From the NCBI RefSeq assembly GCF_003201655.1, contig NZ_QJJU01000001.1:248001-312000 (forward strand): a DNA stretch of 64,000 bases, written 5' to 3'. The DNA is from Mycolicibacterium moriokaense. GTDB lineage: Bacteria; Actinomycetota; Actinomycetes; Mycobacteriales; Mycobacteriaceae. Shown one piece after another: positions 47,308-59,494 of the stretch (positions within the stretch are counted from its first letter, which is position 1; each line of letters opens with the position of its first letter). Position numbers and translations under genes: made by a program. A model generated the notes under the pieces. It worked only from the letters and a program-made list of their open reading frames with translations, was not told the origin of the DNA and made no database searches.

Positions 47308-48854
47308 GCGCGCTCCGCCCTCAGCTCGTGGCCCTTGGTGGTCAGGCACCTGCCGGTCTGCAGGTTCCACTCCCATCCGTGCAGATTGCACGTCAACGTG
47401 GTGCCATCAACCACACCGAACTTCGAAAGGTCGGCCTTCAGGTGCGGGCAGCGACGCTGAATCTCCCAGCCGTTCAAGGTGATCGACGCGGTATCGTCGT
47501 GCGTCTCGGCGAACCAGCCGTCGGCGTATGCGATGCGCTCGTCGGTGAGGCATTTGAAAAACGTGTACAGGTACTCGTTGTAGCCGCCAACCCGCCAAGC
47601 CGAAAAGCGGGTAGACAGAAAGATGGTGTTCACCCAGTCCGGCTCGTTGTCCCGCAGCACCGTGCGCACCAACTCGGGCGCGATGGCGAATCCGTACCGA
47701 AACTTCTCGTCCGGAATGGGCTCGCGCACCACGCGTTTCGGAAAGTCGAGAACGACGGTTTCGGCGCCGAGGCGCAGTTCAACCGGATACCCGATGCCGT
47801 CGCAGATCTGATCGCTCTGCAGCATGATCGGCTCGAGCACCACGCGCAGCGGCTCGAGCAGGGGTTCTCCTGCCGCCGGTGCCCAGCTGGCCTTCTCGGC
47901 GGCCAGTGTTGGTGCCATCCGTTCGGCGTAGTCGGCGATGTAGGCGGCCTTGCCTGTGGTGAAGACGGCGTGCACTTCGTCGTCGGGCAGCGGATGGGTC
48001 AGTGAGTTCATCTGTGGCCCAGTGAAATCCGCCGTCGAGCCCGGAATCATCAGCAGACCGCGGTCGTGGCCGTGCGCTCGCATCTGGTCCAGGAACACCG
48101 CCTGGTCCGGAAAGATGTTGGCAGGGTCGTCGTGGTCGTCGTTGAGGTCGCGGAGCTCGGGGTCGAGGAAACACGGCGGGCCTGCCGACGGCACCACCCA
48201 CGTCGCACCGACCTGAGCGATGTACTGGCGGCAGCGATCCATCTGGCGCTGACGCTTCTGGGTGCCGAATGCCTCCTTCGCCCGCGCAGGCATGTCGTAG
48301 ACCATCGGATACCAGATCGCGCCGGAGTACTGCAGCATATGCACGTCGACGGGGCCGAAGTCGGCGTCGAGGACCTCTAAGTCTACGGGGCGCGCGTCAT
48401 TCATGTTGAAGCACACGGTTTCTCCGTCGTCGACCACCAGACCGGAGTCGCCGATCGGACCGTCGGCGGGGGCGCGCAACGCGATGATCATCACATCGAG
48501 ATCGCCCTTGGGCCCACTGACGCGGTGTTTGACCGAGTCCGTCGTCTCGAAGAACCGGTGGAACCCCACCTTCTCGAGTTCGCGTTGCAGGTCGGGTACG
48601 GGAAAGTCGGGCAGCAGCACGACGGCGTCCTTGTTGACGTGCTCGCGAAGATTCTTGGGGTCGAAGTGGTCTCGATGCAGGTGTGAGACATACAGGTAGT
48701 CGACGTCGCCGAGGGCGTCCCAATCCAAACCGCTGTTGTCGGGGAACGGGAACCACGATGCGAAGTACGCCGCGTTGACCCACGGGTCGCACAGGATGCT
48801 TCCCGCCGTTGTGTCGATCCGGAAACCGGCGTGCCCGACGCTCGTGACCTGCAC
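47304..48854 (-). CDS. MBL-fold hydrolase fused to a Rieske 2Fe-2S domain
   Basis: 516 aa from GTG 48854 with an AAAGG site. The N-terminal metallo-beta-lactamase part has VGHAGFRIDTTAGSILCDPW and the metal motif SHLHRDHFDP (HxHxDH). The C-terminal 110 residues form a Rieske domain: RRCPHLKADLSKFG and TCNLHGWEWNLQTG supply the two Cys and two His. The same two folds occur in CMP-sialic acid hydroxylase in the opposite order. It could be an oxygenase or redox-gated hydrolase; substrate unknown. Confidence 0.82.
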   Translation of the reverse strand: MQVTSVGHAGFRIDTTAGSILCDPWVNAAYFASWFPFPDNSGLDWDALGDVDYLYVSHLHRDHFDPKNLREHVNKDAVVLLPDFPVPDLQRELEKVGFHRFFETTDSVKHRVSGPKGDLDVMIIALRAPADGPIGDSGLVVDDGETVCFNMNDARPVDLEVLDADFGPVDVHMLQYSGAIWYPMVYDMPARAKEAFGTQKRQRQMDRCRQYIAQVGATWVVPSAGPPCFLDPELRDLNDDHDDPANIFPDQAVFLDQMRAHGHDRGLLMIPGSTADFTGPQMNSLTHPLPDDEVHAVFTTGKAAYIADYAERMAPTLAAEKASWAPAAGEPLLEPLRVVLEPIMLQSDQICDGIGYPVELRLGAETVVLDFPKRVVREPIPDEKFRYGFAIAPELVRTVLRDNEPDWVNTIFLSTRFSAWRVGGYNEYLYTFFKCLTDERIAYADGWFAETHDDTASITLNGWEIQRRCPHLKADLSKFGVVDGTTLTCNLHGWEWNLQTGRCLTTKGHELRAERA

Positions 48855-48892
48855 TGATGACCTTTCTCTGCGGTGTGGCCGCTCGCGCGAGT

Positions 48893-49603
48893 CTAGCCCG
48901 CCAGCGGGTCTTGATCGTCGTCGGAAGCGTCCCACGCCAGTCGGTAGTACGCGATGCGGTCGACGTCCGCTGTGACGCCGTACGCGTCGAGCAGCACTTC
49001 CTGGAATCCTCCTGCGCCCTCGGTCGGGAAGTTCCAGTCCAGCGACAGCGTGGCGATGGCGAGGTCGGCCCACCGGTCGGCGAGTCCCAGATCGCCAAGG
49101 TCGACGTGGCCACTGAAGGTGCCGTCGTCGGTCAGCAGTGTGTTGGGGCTGCAGGCGTCGCCGTGGCACACCACGAGGCGGTCGGCCGGTGGTGCGTCGT
49201 CGGGCACCCAGGACGGTCTTTCGAAAGGACAGTCGTCGACCGGCAGCGCGTCGTGCAACCGTCGCAAACCATCCCCGATGGCGCGTGCGGCGGTGCGGGG
49301 ATCGTCAGCCCAGCGCGAATCCACCGCCGAGCGGCCCGTCAGGCGCGCGGTGTGCAGCCACCCCAACCCGGACGCCAGCACCTCGGGTACCGGCGTGTAG
49401 CGCCTCGCCCAGTGCAGCCGCGGCACCTCGGCGGTCAGCAGGTGAGCCTGGACGTCGGGATACACCTTGACGAACTCGGCGCCGCCGTCGATCGCGAACG
49501 TGACGCCACCCAGCTCGTTCTCCCACACCGGCTCGACCGGCCGGCCTGCCGCGATGCGCGCGACGATCTCTGGGACCGGCACGGGTTCGCTGGGAAAGCT
49601 CAC
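48893..49603 (-). CDS. APH(3')-like phosphotransferase
   Basis: 236 aa from GTG 49603. Kinase motifs are VVCHGDACSPNTLL (catalytic loop with Asp and Asn) and GHVDLGDLGLADRWADLA (metal-binding Asp), as in aminoglycoside phosphotransferases. It resembles the mycobacterial Rv3817-type gene by position. Whether it modifies drugs or a cell metabolite is not known. It is divergent from the acyltransferase, start codons only 18 bp apart. Confidence 0.82.
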   Translation of the reverse strand: MSFPSEPVPVPEIVARIAAGRPVEPVWENELGGVTFAIDGGAEFVKVYPDVQAHLLTAEVPRLHWARRYTPVPEVLASGLGWLHTARLTGRSAVDSRWADDPRTAARAIGDGLRRLHDALPVDDCPFERPSWVPDDAPPADRLVVCHGDACSPNTLLTDDGTFSGHVDLGDLGLADRWADLAIATLSLDWNFPTEGAGGFQEVLLDAYGVTADVDRIAYYRLAWDASDDDQDPLAG

Positions 49604-49621
49604 CCGACTAGGCTGCCTGAT

Positions 49622-50398
49622 GTGGAACCGGTATACGGGACAGTGATCCAGCTCGCCCGCCTGGTGTGGCGGGTGCAGGGGCTGAAGTTCACCGTTACCG
49701 GCGTGGAGAACCTGCCCCGCACCGGCGGTGCGGTCGTCGCGATCAACCACACCAGCTATTTCGACTTCACATTCGCCGGACTGCCCGCATACAAACAGCA
49801 CTTGGGCCGCAAGGTCCGGTTCATGGCGAAGAAAGAAGTCTTCGACAACAAGATCACCGGGCCGATCATGCGCAGCCTGCGGCACATCGAGGTCGACCGC
49901 GACAGCGGCGCCGACTCATTCGATCAGGCCTGCCAGGCGCTCAAGGGAGGCGAACTGGTCGGCGTCTACCCGGAAGCCACCATCAGCCGCAGTTTCGAGA
50001 TCAAGGGGTTCAAGTCCGGCGCGGCCCGCATGGCCATCGCCGCCGACGTGCCGATCGTGCCGCACATCGTGTGGGGCGCCCAGCGCATCTGGACCAAGGG
50101 GCATCCAAAGAAGATGTGGCGTCCCAAGGTGCCGATCACGATCGCCGTTGGCGAGCCGATCATGCCGACGCTGCCGCCCACCGAGCTCACCGCCTTGCTG
50201 CATTCGCGGATGCAGCACCTGCTGGAGCAGGTGCAGGACACCTACGGCCCGTACCCGCCCGGTGAATTCTGGGTGCCGCACCGACTGGGCGGTGGAGCAC
50301 CAACCTTGGCCGAGGCCAACCTGATGGACGCCGAGGAGGCTGCCGAAAAGGCCGCCCGCCGCGAGCAACGAGCCGACCCCACCGGGCCGCCGGGGTAG
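49622..50398 (+). CDS. lysophospholipid acyltransferase (1)
   Basis: 258 aa from GTG with TAGGCT 7 nt upstream. PlsC motifs: NHTSYFDF (HX4D catalytic pair, about 40-47), the GVYPEATISRS segment and IVWGAQRIWTKGHP. It transfers an acyl chain to lysophosphatidate or a relative at the membrane face. A paralogue of the same length follows 5 bp later; this looks like a tandem duplication. Confidence 0.87.
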   Translation: MEPVYGTVIQLARLVWRVQGLKFTVTGVENLPRTGGAVVAINHTSYFDFTFAGLPAYKQHLGRKVRFMAKKEVFDNKITGPIMRSLRHIEVDRDSGADSFDQACQALKGGELVGVYPEATISRSFEIKGFKSGAARMAIAADVPIVPHIVWGAQRIWTKGHPKKMWRPKVPITIAVGEPIMPTLPPTELTALLHSRMQHLLEQVQDTYGPYPPGEFWVPHRLGGGAPTLAEANLMDAEEAAEKAARREQRADPTGPPG

Positions 50399-50403
50399 CG
50401 GGT

Positions 50404-51165
50404 ATGGAGCCGGTTTTCCGCACACTGGAAATCGCAGTCAGCGGGGCGACCAAGGCCATCGGGACCCGGATCACGTACTACGGCCTCGAGAACATCCCCG
50501 AACGTGGCGGCGCGGTCATTGCGATCAACCACACGAGCTACCTCGACTGGTTCCCGTCGGCGCTTGCGGCGTATCAACGGCACCGCCGAATGCGGTTCAT
50601 GATCAAGTCCGAGATGCAGGACATAAAGGTCGTCAACTTTCTGATCAAGCACTCAGGGACGATTCCGGTGGACCGTAACGCCGGGGGAGATGCCTACGCG
50701 GTTGCGGTGGAGCGACTGCGGGCCGGGGAGATCGTCGGCGTGTATCCCGAGGCCACGATCAGCCGCAGCTTCGAGCTCAAGGAGTTCAAGTCGGGCGCCG
50801 CACGGATGGCTCGCGAGGCCAACGTGAAGATTGTGCCGATGATCGTCTGGGGTGCGCAACGGATATGGACCAAGGACCATCCAAGAAACTTGGGGCGCAA
50901 GAAGATTCCGGTCACCGTCGCGGTTGGTCCCCCGGTCGATGCCGTCGAATCCATCTATGAGACCAGCGCCGCGATGCGTGAAGCGATGAACACGCTGCTG
51001 CTGCGAGTCCAGCAGGAGTACCCCCATCCGGAAGGCGCGTACTGGGTGCCGCGTCGGCTCGGCGGCTCCGCGCCGACGGTGGACGAGGCGAAGCTGCTCG
51101 AGGCGGCGGAGATCGCCGAGCGGGCACGCAGGCGGGCCGAGCGGGATGCGAAGAGTCGCCGGTGA
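50404..51165 (+). CDS. lysophospholipid acyltransferase (2)
   Basis: 253 aa. The same PlsC motifs as the previous gene (NHTSYLDW, GVYPEATISRS, IVWGAQRIWTKDHP) and colinear along the full length, but only moderately similar outside motifs, so an old duplication. It ends in a basic tail. The HAD hydrolase overlaps it by 4 bp, so all three genes are one unit. Confidence 0.87.
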   Translation: MEPVFRTLEIAVSGATKAIGTRITYYGLENIPERGGAVIAINHTSYLDWFPSALAAYQRHRRMRFMIKSEMQDIKVVNFLIKHSGTIPVDRNAGGDAYAVAVERLRAGEIVGVYPEATISRSFELKEFKSGAARMAREANVKIVPMIVWGAQRIWTKDHPRNLGRKKIPVTVAVGPPVDAVESIYETSAAMREAMNTLLLRVQQEYPHPEGAYWVPRRLGGSAPTVDEAKLLEAAEIAERARRRAERDAKSRR

Positions 51166-51974
51166 CGCCTGCCCTGATTGCCTCCGATGTGGATGGCACG
51201 CTGCTCGACGACGACGAGAAGATCACGCCCCGCACCCGCGAAGCCGTGGTTGCGGCCGTGGACTCCGGCGCGGTATTCGTGCTCGCCACCGGCCGCCCAC
51301 CGCGCTGGGTGCATCCGGTGGTGGATGCGTTGGGCTTCGCGCCAATGGCGGTGTGCGCCAACGGCGCAGTGATCTACGATCCCGCCACCGACCGCATCAT
51401 CTCGGCTCGCACGCTGTCAGCCGACGCGTTGGCCGAACTCGCTGAGATCGCCACCCGCGTCATCCCTGGCGCGGGCCTGGCCGTCGAGCGCGTCGGCGCC
51501 AGCGCGCACGATGCGGCCACGCCGCAGTTCGTCAGCTCACCCGGCTACGAACACGCATGGCTCAATCCGGACAACACCGAGGTCTCCGTCGAGGATCTAC
51601 TCAGCGCGCCCGCGGTCAAGCTGCTGATCCGCAAGGCAGGCGCGCGCAGCTCCGACATGGCCGCCGCGCTGACCAAACACGTTGGGCTGGAAGGGGATAT
51701 CACCTACTCCACCAACAACGGCCTTATCGAGGTCGTGCCGCTTGGCATCAGCAAGGCAACAGGCGTCGACGAGCTGGCCCGCCCCCTTGGCATCACCGCC
51801 GAGGACGTGGTGGCGTTCGGTGACATGCCCAACGACGTGCCGATGCTGGGGTGGGCCGGCTTAGGTGTGGCGATGGGCAACGCACATCCGGATGCGGTGG
51901 CGGCTGCCGACGAGGTCACTGCCTCCAATACTGAGGACGGCGTCGCCCGCGTTCTCGAACGCTGGTGGCACTGA
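51162..51974 (+). CDS. Cof-type HAD-IIB phosphatase
   Basis: 270 aa from GTG (GTGA overlap). Motif I is IASDVDGTLLDDDEKI with the nucleophile Asp, motif II FVLATGRPPR, and motif IV VVAFGDMPNDVPML; the IIB cap lies between. It is a Mg-dependent sugar- or nucleotide-phosphate phosphatase of unknown substrate, coexpressed with two acyltransferases. Confidence 0.88.
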   Translation: MTPALIASDVDGTLLDDDEKITPRTREAVVAAVDSGAVFVLATGRPPRWVHPVVDALGFAPMAVCANGAVIYDPATDRIISARTLSADALAELAEIATRVIPGAGLAVERVGASAHDAATPQFVSSPGYEHAWLNPDNTEVSVEDLLSAPAVKLLIRKAGARSSDMAAALTKHVGLEGDITYSTNNGLIEVVPLGISKATGVDELARPLGITAEDVVAFGDMPNDVPMLGWAGLGVAMGNAHPDAVAAADEVTASNTEDGVARVLERWWH

Positions 51975-51988
51975 CGTCCTTCGGGGAA

Positions 51989-53605
51989 CTAGGCCGGGTT
52001 GATCGCAGGCGTGAACCGCTCGAGCTGGATCGGCTCGGCCTCGCTGGACGGCGGCGGCAGCTCCAGCGGGACGCCGTCGATGACGCGGGTCACGGTGCCT
52101 TTCTCGCGATCGAAATTCAAGGTGCCGTGCTGGAAGTTCTGCACGATCCACTGCGGCTCTTGGATTTCGGCGCTGGTGGGCAGCCCAAGTGCGCCGCGCT
52201 CAAAGCCCAGCGACCCCCACGCCTTGTAGATCGCACCGGTGACGGGCTCGGCTCCGCTTTGCGGTGACCAGTACACCGCGCCCCTGTCGAAGGTTGCATA
52301 CCGCGCCGAGCCCTCACCCGACGCCTCCGGCGAGGTGGGCGCGCCGAGCGGGCTGTTCGGGCCGCCCGTCGAATCCCATCGAGCCAAGATCGCCCCGCCA
52401 CGCATCGAATCGACCAGATCCTGCGGCCCCGGTGGTTGGTTAAACCGCGCCGCGATGTCGCGGAGCTGGTCCATCGCCGCGTATGCCGCGTTGCCGGGGC
52501 AGTCGGTGTTGCCGACGTCGCGGTGGGTGAAGATCGTCGGCAGTGTAGGCGTTGCACCGACCGGGAACTTGGTGAACGACCCACCTGCTGAAGGCAATAC
52601 GACCGTGCCCCGCGGATCGACGTGGTCGATGCCGAGCCGCCAGCCGATCAGCCGTGCGGTGGTTCGCAGCTGGATCGGCGTCGGCGGCACCACGTCGAAG
52701 TCGCCCATCATCGCGACGCCCCAAGTGTTGCGGTTGAATCCGCCGGTGTGCGAACCCTCGACCGGTTTGTCCATGCCGCCCGTGCGGCCCTCGAAGACCT
52801 GGCCGTACTTGTCGACCAGTGCGTTGTATGCGATGTCGCACCAGCCCAGCGTGCGGGTGTGGTACTCGTAGATCGACCGGACGATGCCCGCCGAATCCTC
52901 GGGGGCGTAGTCATTGCTTCCCGCCGTGTGGTGGACGACGGCGGCTCGGATTCCATTGTCGTACACCGTGTTCCCGCACCGCATCGCCTCGTCGGCGCCC
53001 CATTGTGCGCGCCCGATGATGTTGGGCGGCTGGCCGGGAACCGTGACGGCGGATGGCAGCGGCAAGTTATCGGCTGGCGCCTGCGGCGGGCTGATCAGCA
53101 CCGCGTTGATGTTCTGGGCGAACGGCTGCTCGACGTTGGCGGGCACGTAGCCCAGTCCCGGCTTGGCGGGTGCCTCCGGCGCCGCACCGGTGGTGGCTGC
53201 CCCAACCGGGCGGGTAACCGAGATCTGCACCGTGGTGGTGCGGCCGACGAACACCGGCTCGGTGCCCCGCGCCACCGCGGAGTCGGGGCCGACGCCTTCC
53301 AATGTCTCGGCGCCATACCAGGGACCCCATGAGCCGTCGGGCTTCCTGGCCCGCACCCGTGCCGTCGTTCCCGTCAGGTCTCCTGCCGTGACGGCGACCA
53401 TCGAGAACGGAGTGTCCTGGTGGACCTCGCGGATTGTCTCGCCACCGCCGAGGCCGGTCAGCGGCTGCTGCGCGACTTGTGGTGCCTCGGCCGTCCGCTT
53501 GTCATTGTCGTCGCCGGGCAGTCCGTTGATCGCCCACGGCAGCATCACGATGGTCGCCGCAATCGCGGTGAACAACAGCGACGGCGCAGGACGACGGCAC
53601 GGCAC
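51989..53605 (-). CDS. exported PGRP amidase with LGFP-like repeats
   Basis: 538 aa from GTG. A signal segment (LLFTAIAATIVMLPWAINGL) leads to an N-terminal beta domain, then the PGRP/amidase_2 domain with zinc ligands in AVVHHTAGSND, THRDVG and NTDCPGNAAY, and a C-terminal LGFP-type repeat part (SPLGAPTSPEASG, then RGALGLPTSAE). It should cleave the lactyl-Ala bond of peptidoglycan outside the cell. TAACAT 6 nt before the GTG predicts a leaderless mRNA. Confidence 0.88.
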   Translation of the reverse strand: MPCRRPAPSLLFTAIAATIVMLPWAINGLPGDDNDKRTAEAPQVAQQPLTGLGGGETIREVHQDTPFSMVAVTAGDLTGTTARVRARKPDGSWGPWYGAETLEGVGPDSAVARGTEPVFVGRTTTVQISVTRPVGAATTGAAPEAPAKPGLGYVPANVEQPFAQNINAVLISPPQAPADNLPLPSAVTVPGQPPNIIGRAQWGADEAMRCGNTVYDNGIRAAVVHHTAGSNDYAPEDSAGIVRSIYEYHTRTLGWCDIAYNALVDKYGQVFEGRTGGMDKPVEGSHTGGFNRNTWGVAMMGDFDVVPPTPIQLRTTARLIGWRLGIDHVDPRGTVVLPSAGGSFTKFPVGATPTLPTIFTHRDVGNTDCPGNAAYAAMDQLRDIAARFNQPPGPQDLVDSMRGGAILARWDSTGGPNSPLGAPTSPEASGEGSARYATFDRGAVYWSPQSGAEPVTGAIYKAWGSLGFERGALGLPTSAEIQEPQWIVQNFQHGTLNFDREKGTVTRVIDGVPLELPPPSSEAEPIQLERFTPAINPA

Positions 53606-53692
53606 GGCCCGATGTTACGTATGTGTCAGTTGTTACCAGTGTTGCGACACGGTAGTTGCACTGACTAAATGCCGGGCGGCTGATCCCGCAAC

Positions 53693-53727
53693 GGCACCGC
53701 AGAGCCGGGGGGCATTTCTGCGGTGCC
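53693..53727 (-). terminator. terminator hairpin after erp
   Basis: GGCACCGCAGA and TCTGCGGTGCC form a perfect 11-bp stem with a 13-nt loop, 20 bp after the erp stop on the minus strand. There is no U-tract, as is common for mycobacterial terminators. Confidence 0.6.
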
Positions 53728-53746
53728 GTCTGGCGGACAGGACCTA

Positions 53747-54694
53747 TTACAGTCCGGGAATCGCAGGAGCGGCTGCAGGCAGGGCCGCAGCAGCAGCAGG
53801 GAGGGCCGCGGCGGCTGCCGGGACCGCCGAAGTGGCGGCGGCGGCGGCGTCAGCTGCCGGGGCGCCCACCGGTTTGACGGCCGACATGATGGCTGGCATC
53901 ACCATGCCCTTGAGCAGGTCGATTGCCTGGCCTGCGCCGAGCTGGCTGGCCATGCTGGACAGATCGCCCAAGATCCCTCCACTGCCTGTCGAGGCCGGGG
54001 CCGCCAGCGACGGATCACCGAGGAGCGGGAACGAGCCCGCCGCGGGATCCAGTCCGATGGGCGCTGCGATGGGCACCTCGCCGGGTGCGGGCAGGCCGGC
54101 CGCATTGGAAATCGGCGCTGCGAGCGCCGGGTTGAGACCGGTGGCCGGCGGCGTGGTGAGGCCTGGGGCCAGCCCGGTCGGGCTGGTCAGCGCCGGGCTG
54201 GTCAGCGCCGGGTTCGACAATGCCGGGTTCGTCAGCGCCGGGTCAGTCAGACCGGGACCGGTCGCGGTGAGCGGCGGCAGGGCGGCGCCCGGCGCGGTAA
54301 GACCGGGAGTCGTCAGGCCAGGGGTGGTGAGACCCGGTGTCAGGCCCGGTGCGGTCAGGCCCGGTGTGGTGAGCGCGGGTGCGGTCAGGCCTGGGGTGGT
54401 GAGCCCCGGTGAGGTCAGTGTCGCCGGCGTGGCCGAGGGCGATCCGGTGAGCAGACCGGTCGGCAACGGGGGCAGGTTGACACCGAACTGCGACAGGCCC
54501 TGCGATAGCGCCGACATCAGCTCGTTGGGCAGGTCGGTGATCGTTGCGGCCTGGACGAACTGGCGGTGCTGCGCAGGCGGCTCGGTGCGCTCGGACAGAT
54601 CGGAAAGGGCAACAACGGCTGCTGGACTCGCGACTGCCAGGGCGGCGACTGCGCTCATGGCTGTCGAAAGCCTGCGACGACGTCGGTTCGGCAC
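53747..54694 (-). CDS. erp: exported repetitive protein Erp (PirG)
   Basis: 315 aa from GTG with GAGGAGA 5 nt upstream. A signal peptide with poly-Arg start (PNRRRRRLSTAMSAVAALAVA) is followed by a conserved N-terminal part (TDLPNELMSALSQGLSQFGV), the central PGLTS-type repeats (residues 96-182) and a C-terminal region ending in an Ala/Pro-rich hydrophobic tail (LPAAAAALPAAAPA). Erp is a surface protein needed for virulence and envelope integrity in mycobacteria. It is divergent from glf. Confidence 0.93.
   Translation of the reverse strand: MPNRRRRRLSTAMSAVAALAVASPAAVVALSDLSERTEPPAQHRQFVQAATITDLPNELMSALSQGLSQFGVNLPPLPTGLLTGSPSATPATLTSPGLTTPGLTAPALTTPGLTAPGLTPGLTTPGLTTPGLTAPGAALPPLTATGPGLTDPALTNPALSNPALTSPALTSPTGLAPGLTTPPATGLNPALAAPISNAAGLPAPGEVPIAAPIGLDPAAGSFPLLGDPSLAAPASTGSGGILGDLSSMASQLGAGQAIDLLKGMVMPAIMSAVKPVGAPAADAAAAATSAVPAAAAALPAAAAALPAAAPAIPGL
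54149..54409 (-). repeat. PGLTS-type tandem repeats in erp
   Basis: About fourteen clear P-[G/A]-L-[T/S]-x units, mostly pentapeptides, with several degenerate copies (PGAAL, PPLTA, PTGLA). One copy lacks its fifth residue (PGLT). Repeat number and spelling vary between mycobacterial species. Confidence 0.85.
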
Positions 54695-54796
54695 GGAAGT
54701 CTCCTCAATACATGGACTACGTCTGGTAGGTGTTCGTGGCTGACCAATGGGCCAACGTGATCGACGGTACTAGTGTGACTACTGGGACTAAAGTGA

Positions 54797-58000
<3,204 letters not shown>

Positions 58001-58008
<8 letters not shown>

Positions 58009-58525
58009 AGACCCGCGGGGGGAGGAGGCCGCCCTGGTGGCCGTGCAGTCGGCGCTGGCCGACCGGCCCGGCGTTCTCGCCGTCGCGCGCGGCCTTTCGC
58101 ACTTCGGTGAGCACAGCATCGGCTGGGTCGCGGTGGCAGCGTTGGGCGCTGTGCTGCAGCCTCGGCGGCGCAGCGCATGGGTTGCCGCAGGCGTTGGAGC
58201 GTTCCTCGCCCACGCCGCCGCGGTGGTGATCAAGCGGGTGGTCAAGCGCGAACGCCCGAATCACCCTGCCATCGCCGTCAACGTCGGAACGCCGAGCCGA
58301 TTGAGCTTCCCGTCCGCGCACGCCACGTCGACCACCGCGGCTTCGATGCTGCTGGCGCGCACCACCGGCCTGCCACTGCCTGTGATCCTCGTACCGCCAA
58401 TGGCGTTGTCCCGTTTGGTGCTTGGCGTGCACTACCCCAGCGACGTGCTCACCGGCGTCGCGGTCGGAGCGGTCGTTGCCAAGACGGTCGCAGCCGTCGC
58501 TGATCGGGTTGGAGGAGACGGATGA
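58001..58525 (+). CDS. PAP2 phosphatase, decaprenyl-phosphoribose pathway
   Basis: 174 aa from ATG 58001. Motifs: KRVVKRERPN (KxxxxxxRP), FPSAHATSTTAAS (PSGH-like with PSAH) and SRLVLGVHYPSDVLTG (SRxxxxxHxxxD). Several membrane helices. The gene between glfT2 and ubiA is the proposed phosphatase that dephosphorylates decaprenyl-phosphoryl-5-phosphoribose; the role is inferred from position. Overlaps ubiA by 4 bp. Confidence 0.85.
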
Positions 58526-59478
58526 GCATCTCGAGTGAGAGCAGTGCAGAGAGCGCAACACAGATGAGTGAAGAGCAGGCACCCGTCAAGGGTCCACCCA
58601 AGAATCTCGTCAGCGGCGTCATCAAGGCGATGCGGCCGCGGCAGTGGCTGAAGAACGTACTGGTCCTCGCCGCACCGGTGGCCGCCCTTGGCGGTAACGT
58701 CCGATACGACTACCGCGAGGTCGCGGTCGAGGTTGCGATCGCGTTCGTGGCGTTCTCGCTAGCCGCATCGTCGATCTATCTGGTCAACGACGCCCGCGAC
58801 GTCGAGGCCGACCGCCAGCACCCGACTAAGCGGTTCCGGCCGATCGCCGCCGGGGTGGTGCCGGAGTGGCTGGCCTATTGCGTGGCGGCGGTGTTGGGTA
58901 TCGCGTCGGTGGCCATCTCGTTTCTGGCAACGTCGAACCTCACGGTGGTCATCGGCGTCTACATCGCGATGCAGCTGGCCTACTGCTTCGGGCTGAAGCA
59001 CGAGGCGGTTCTTGATATCTGCATTGTGACTTCTGCCTATCTGTTGAGGGCGATCGCCGGTGGTGTCGCGGCGAGTATCCCTCTGTCACAGTGGTTCCTG
59101 TTGGTTATGGCGTTCGCGTCGTTGTTCATGGTGGCAGGTAAGCGCTACGCCGAGCTCCAGCTGGCCGAACGGACTGGAGCGAAGATCCGGAAGTCGCTCG
59201 AGAGCTACACAGGCACCTATCTACGCTTCGTCTGGACACTGTCGGCAACCGCCATGATCGTCTGCTATTCACTGTGGGCATTCGAGCGCGATGGCGCCAA
59301 CGCATCGTGGTACGCGGTCACGATCGTCCCGATCACCATCGCGATGCTGCGGTACGCAGTCGACGTCGACGGCGGAATGGCAGGCGAGCCCGAGGAGATC
59401 GCGCTGAAGGACCGCGTGCTGCAGGTGTTGTTCCTGGCTTGGATCGGAACCATCGGTGCCGCCGTCTTCCTCAGTTGA
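58522..59478 (+). CDS. ubiA: decaprenyl-phosphate phosphoribosyltransferase
   Basis: 318 aa. UbiA-family motif LVNDARDVEADRQHPTKRFRPIAAG (two Asp for Mg, about 91-115) and a second aspartate-region in the later loops; about nine membrane helices. It moves 5-phosphoribose from PRPP to decaprenyl phosphate, the first step to DPA, the arabinan donor. The N terminus is Ser/Glu-rich and longer than the core. Confidence 0.93.
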   Translation: MSISSESSAESATQMSEEQAPVKGPPKNLVSGVIKAMRPRQWLKNVLVLAAPVAALGGNVRYDYREVAVEVAIAFVAFSLAASSIYLVNDARDVEADRQHPTKRFRPIAAGVVPEWLAYCVAAVLGIASVAISFLATSNLTVVIGVYIAMQLAYCFGLKHEAVLDICIVTSAYLLRAIAGGVAASIPLSQWFLLVMAFASLFMVAGKRYAELQLAERTGAKIRKSLESYTGTYLRFVWTLSATAMIVCYSLWAFERDGANASWYAVTIVPITIAMLRYAVDVDGGMAGEPEEIALKDRVLQVLFLAWIGTIGAAVFLS

Positions 59479-59494
59479 CCGGGTAGGAGCGACG

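Noticed and set aside
48893..49603. acquired aminoglycoside resistance gene
   Set aside because: It is in a conserved chromosomal context without mobile elements and matches an intrinsic mycobacterial phosphotransferase; drug modification cannot be claimed.
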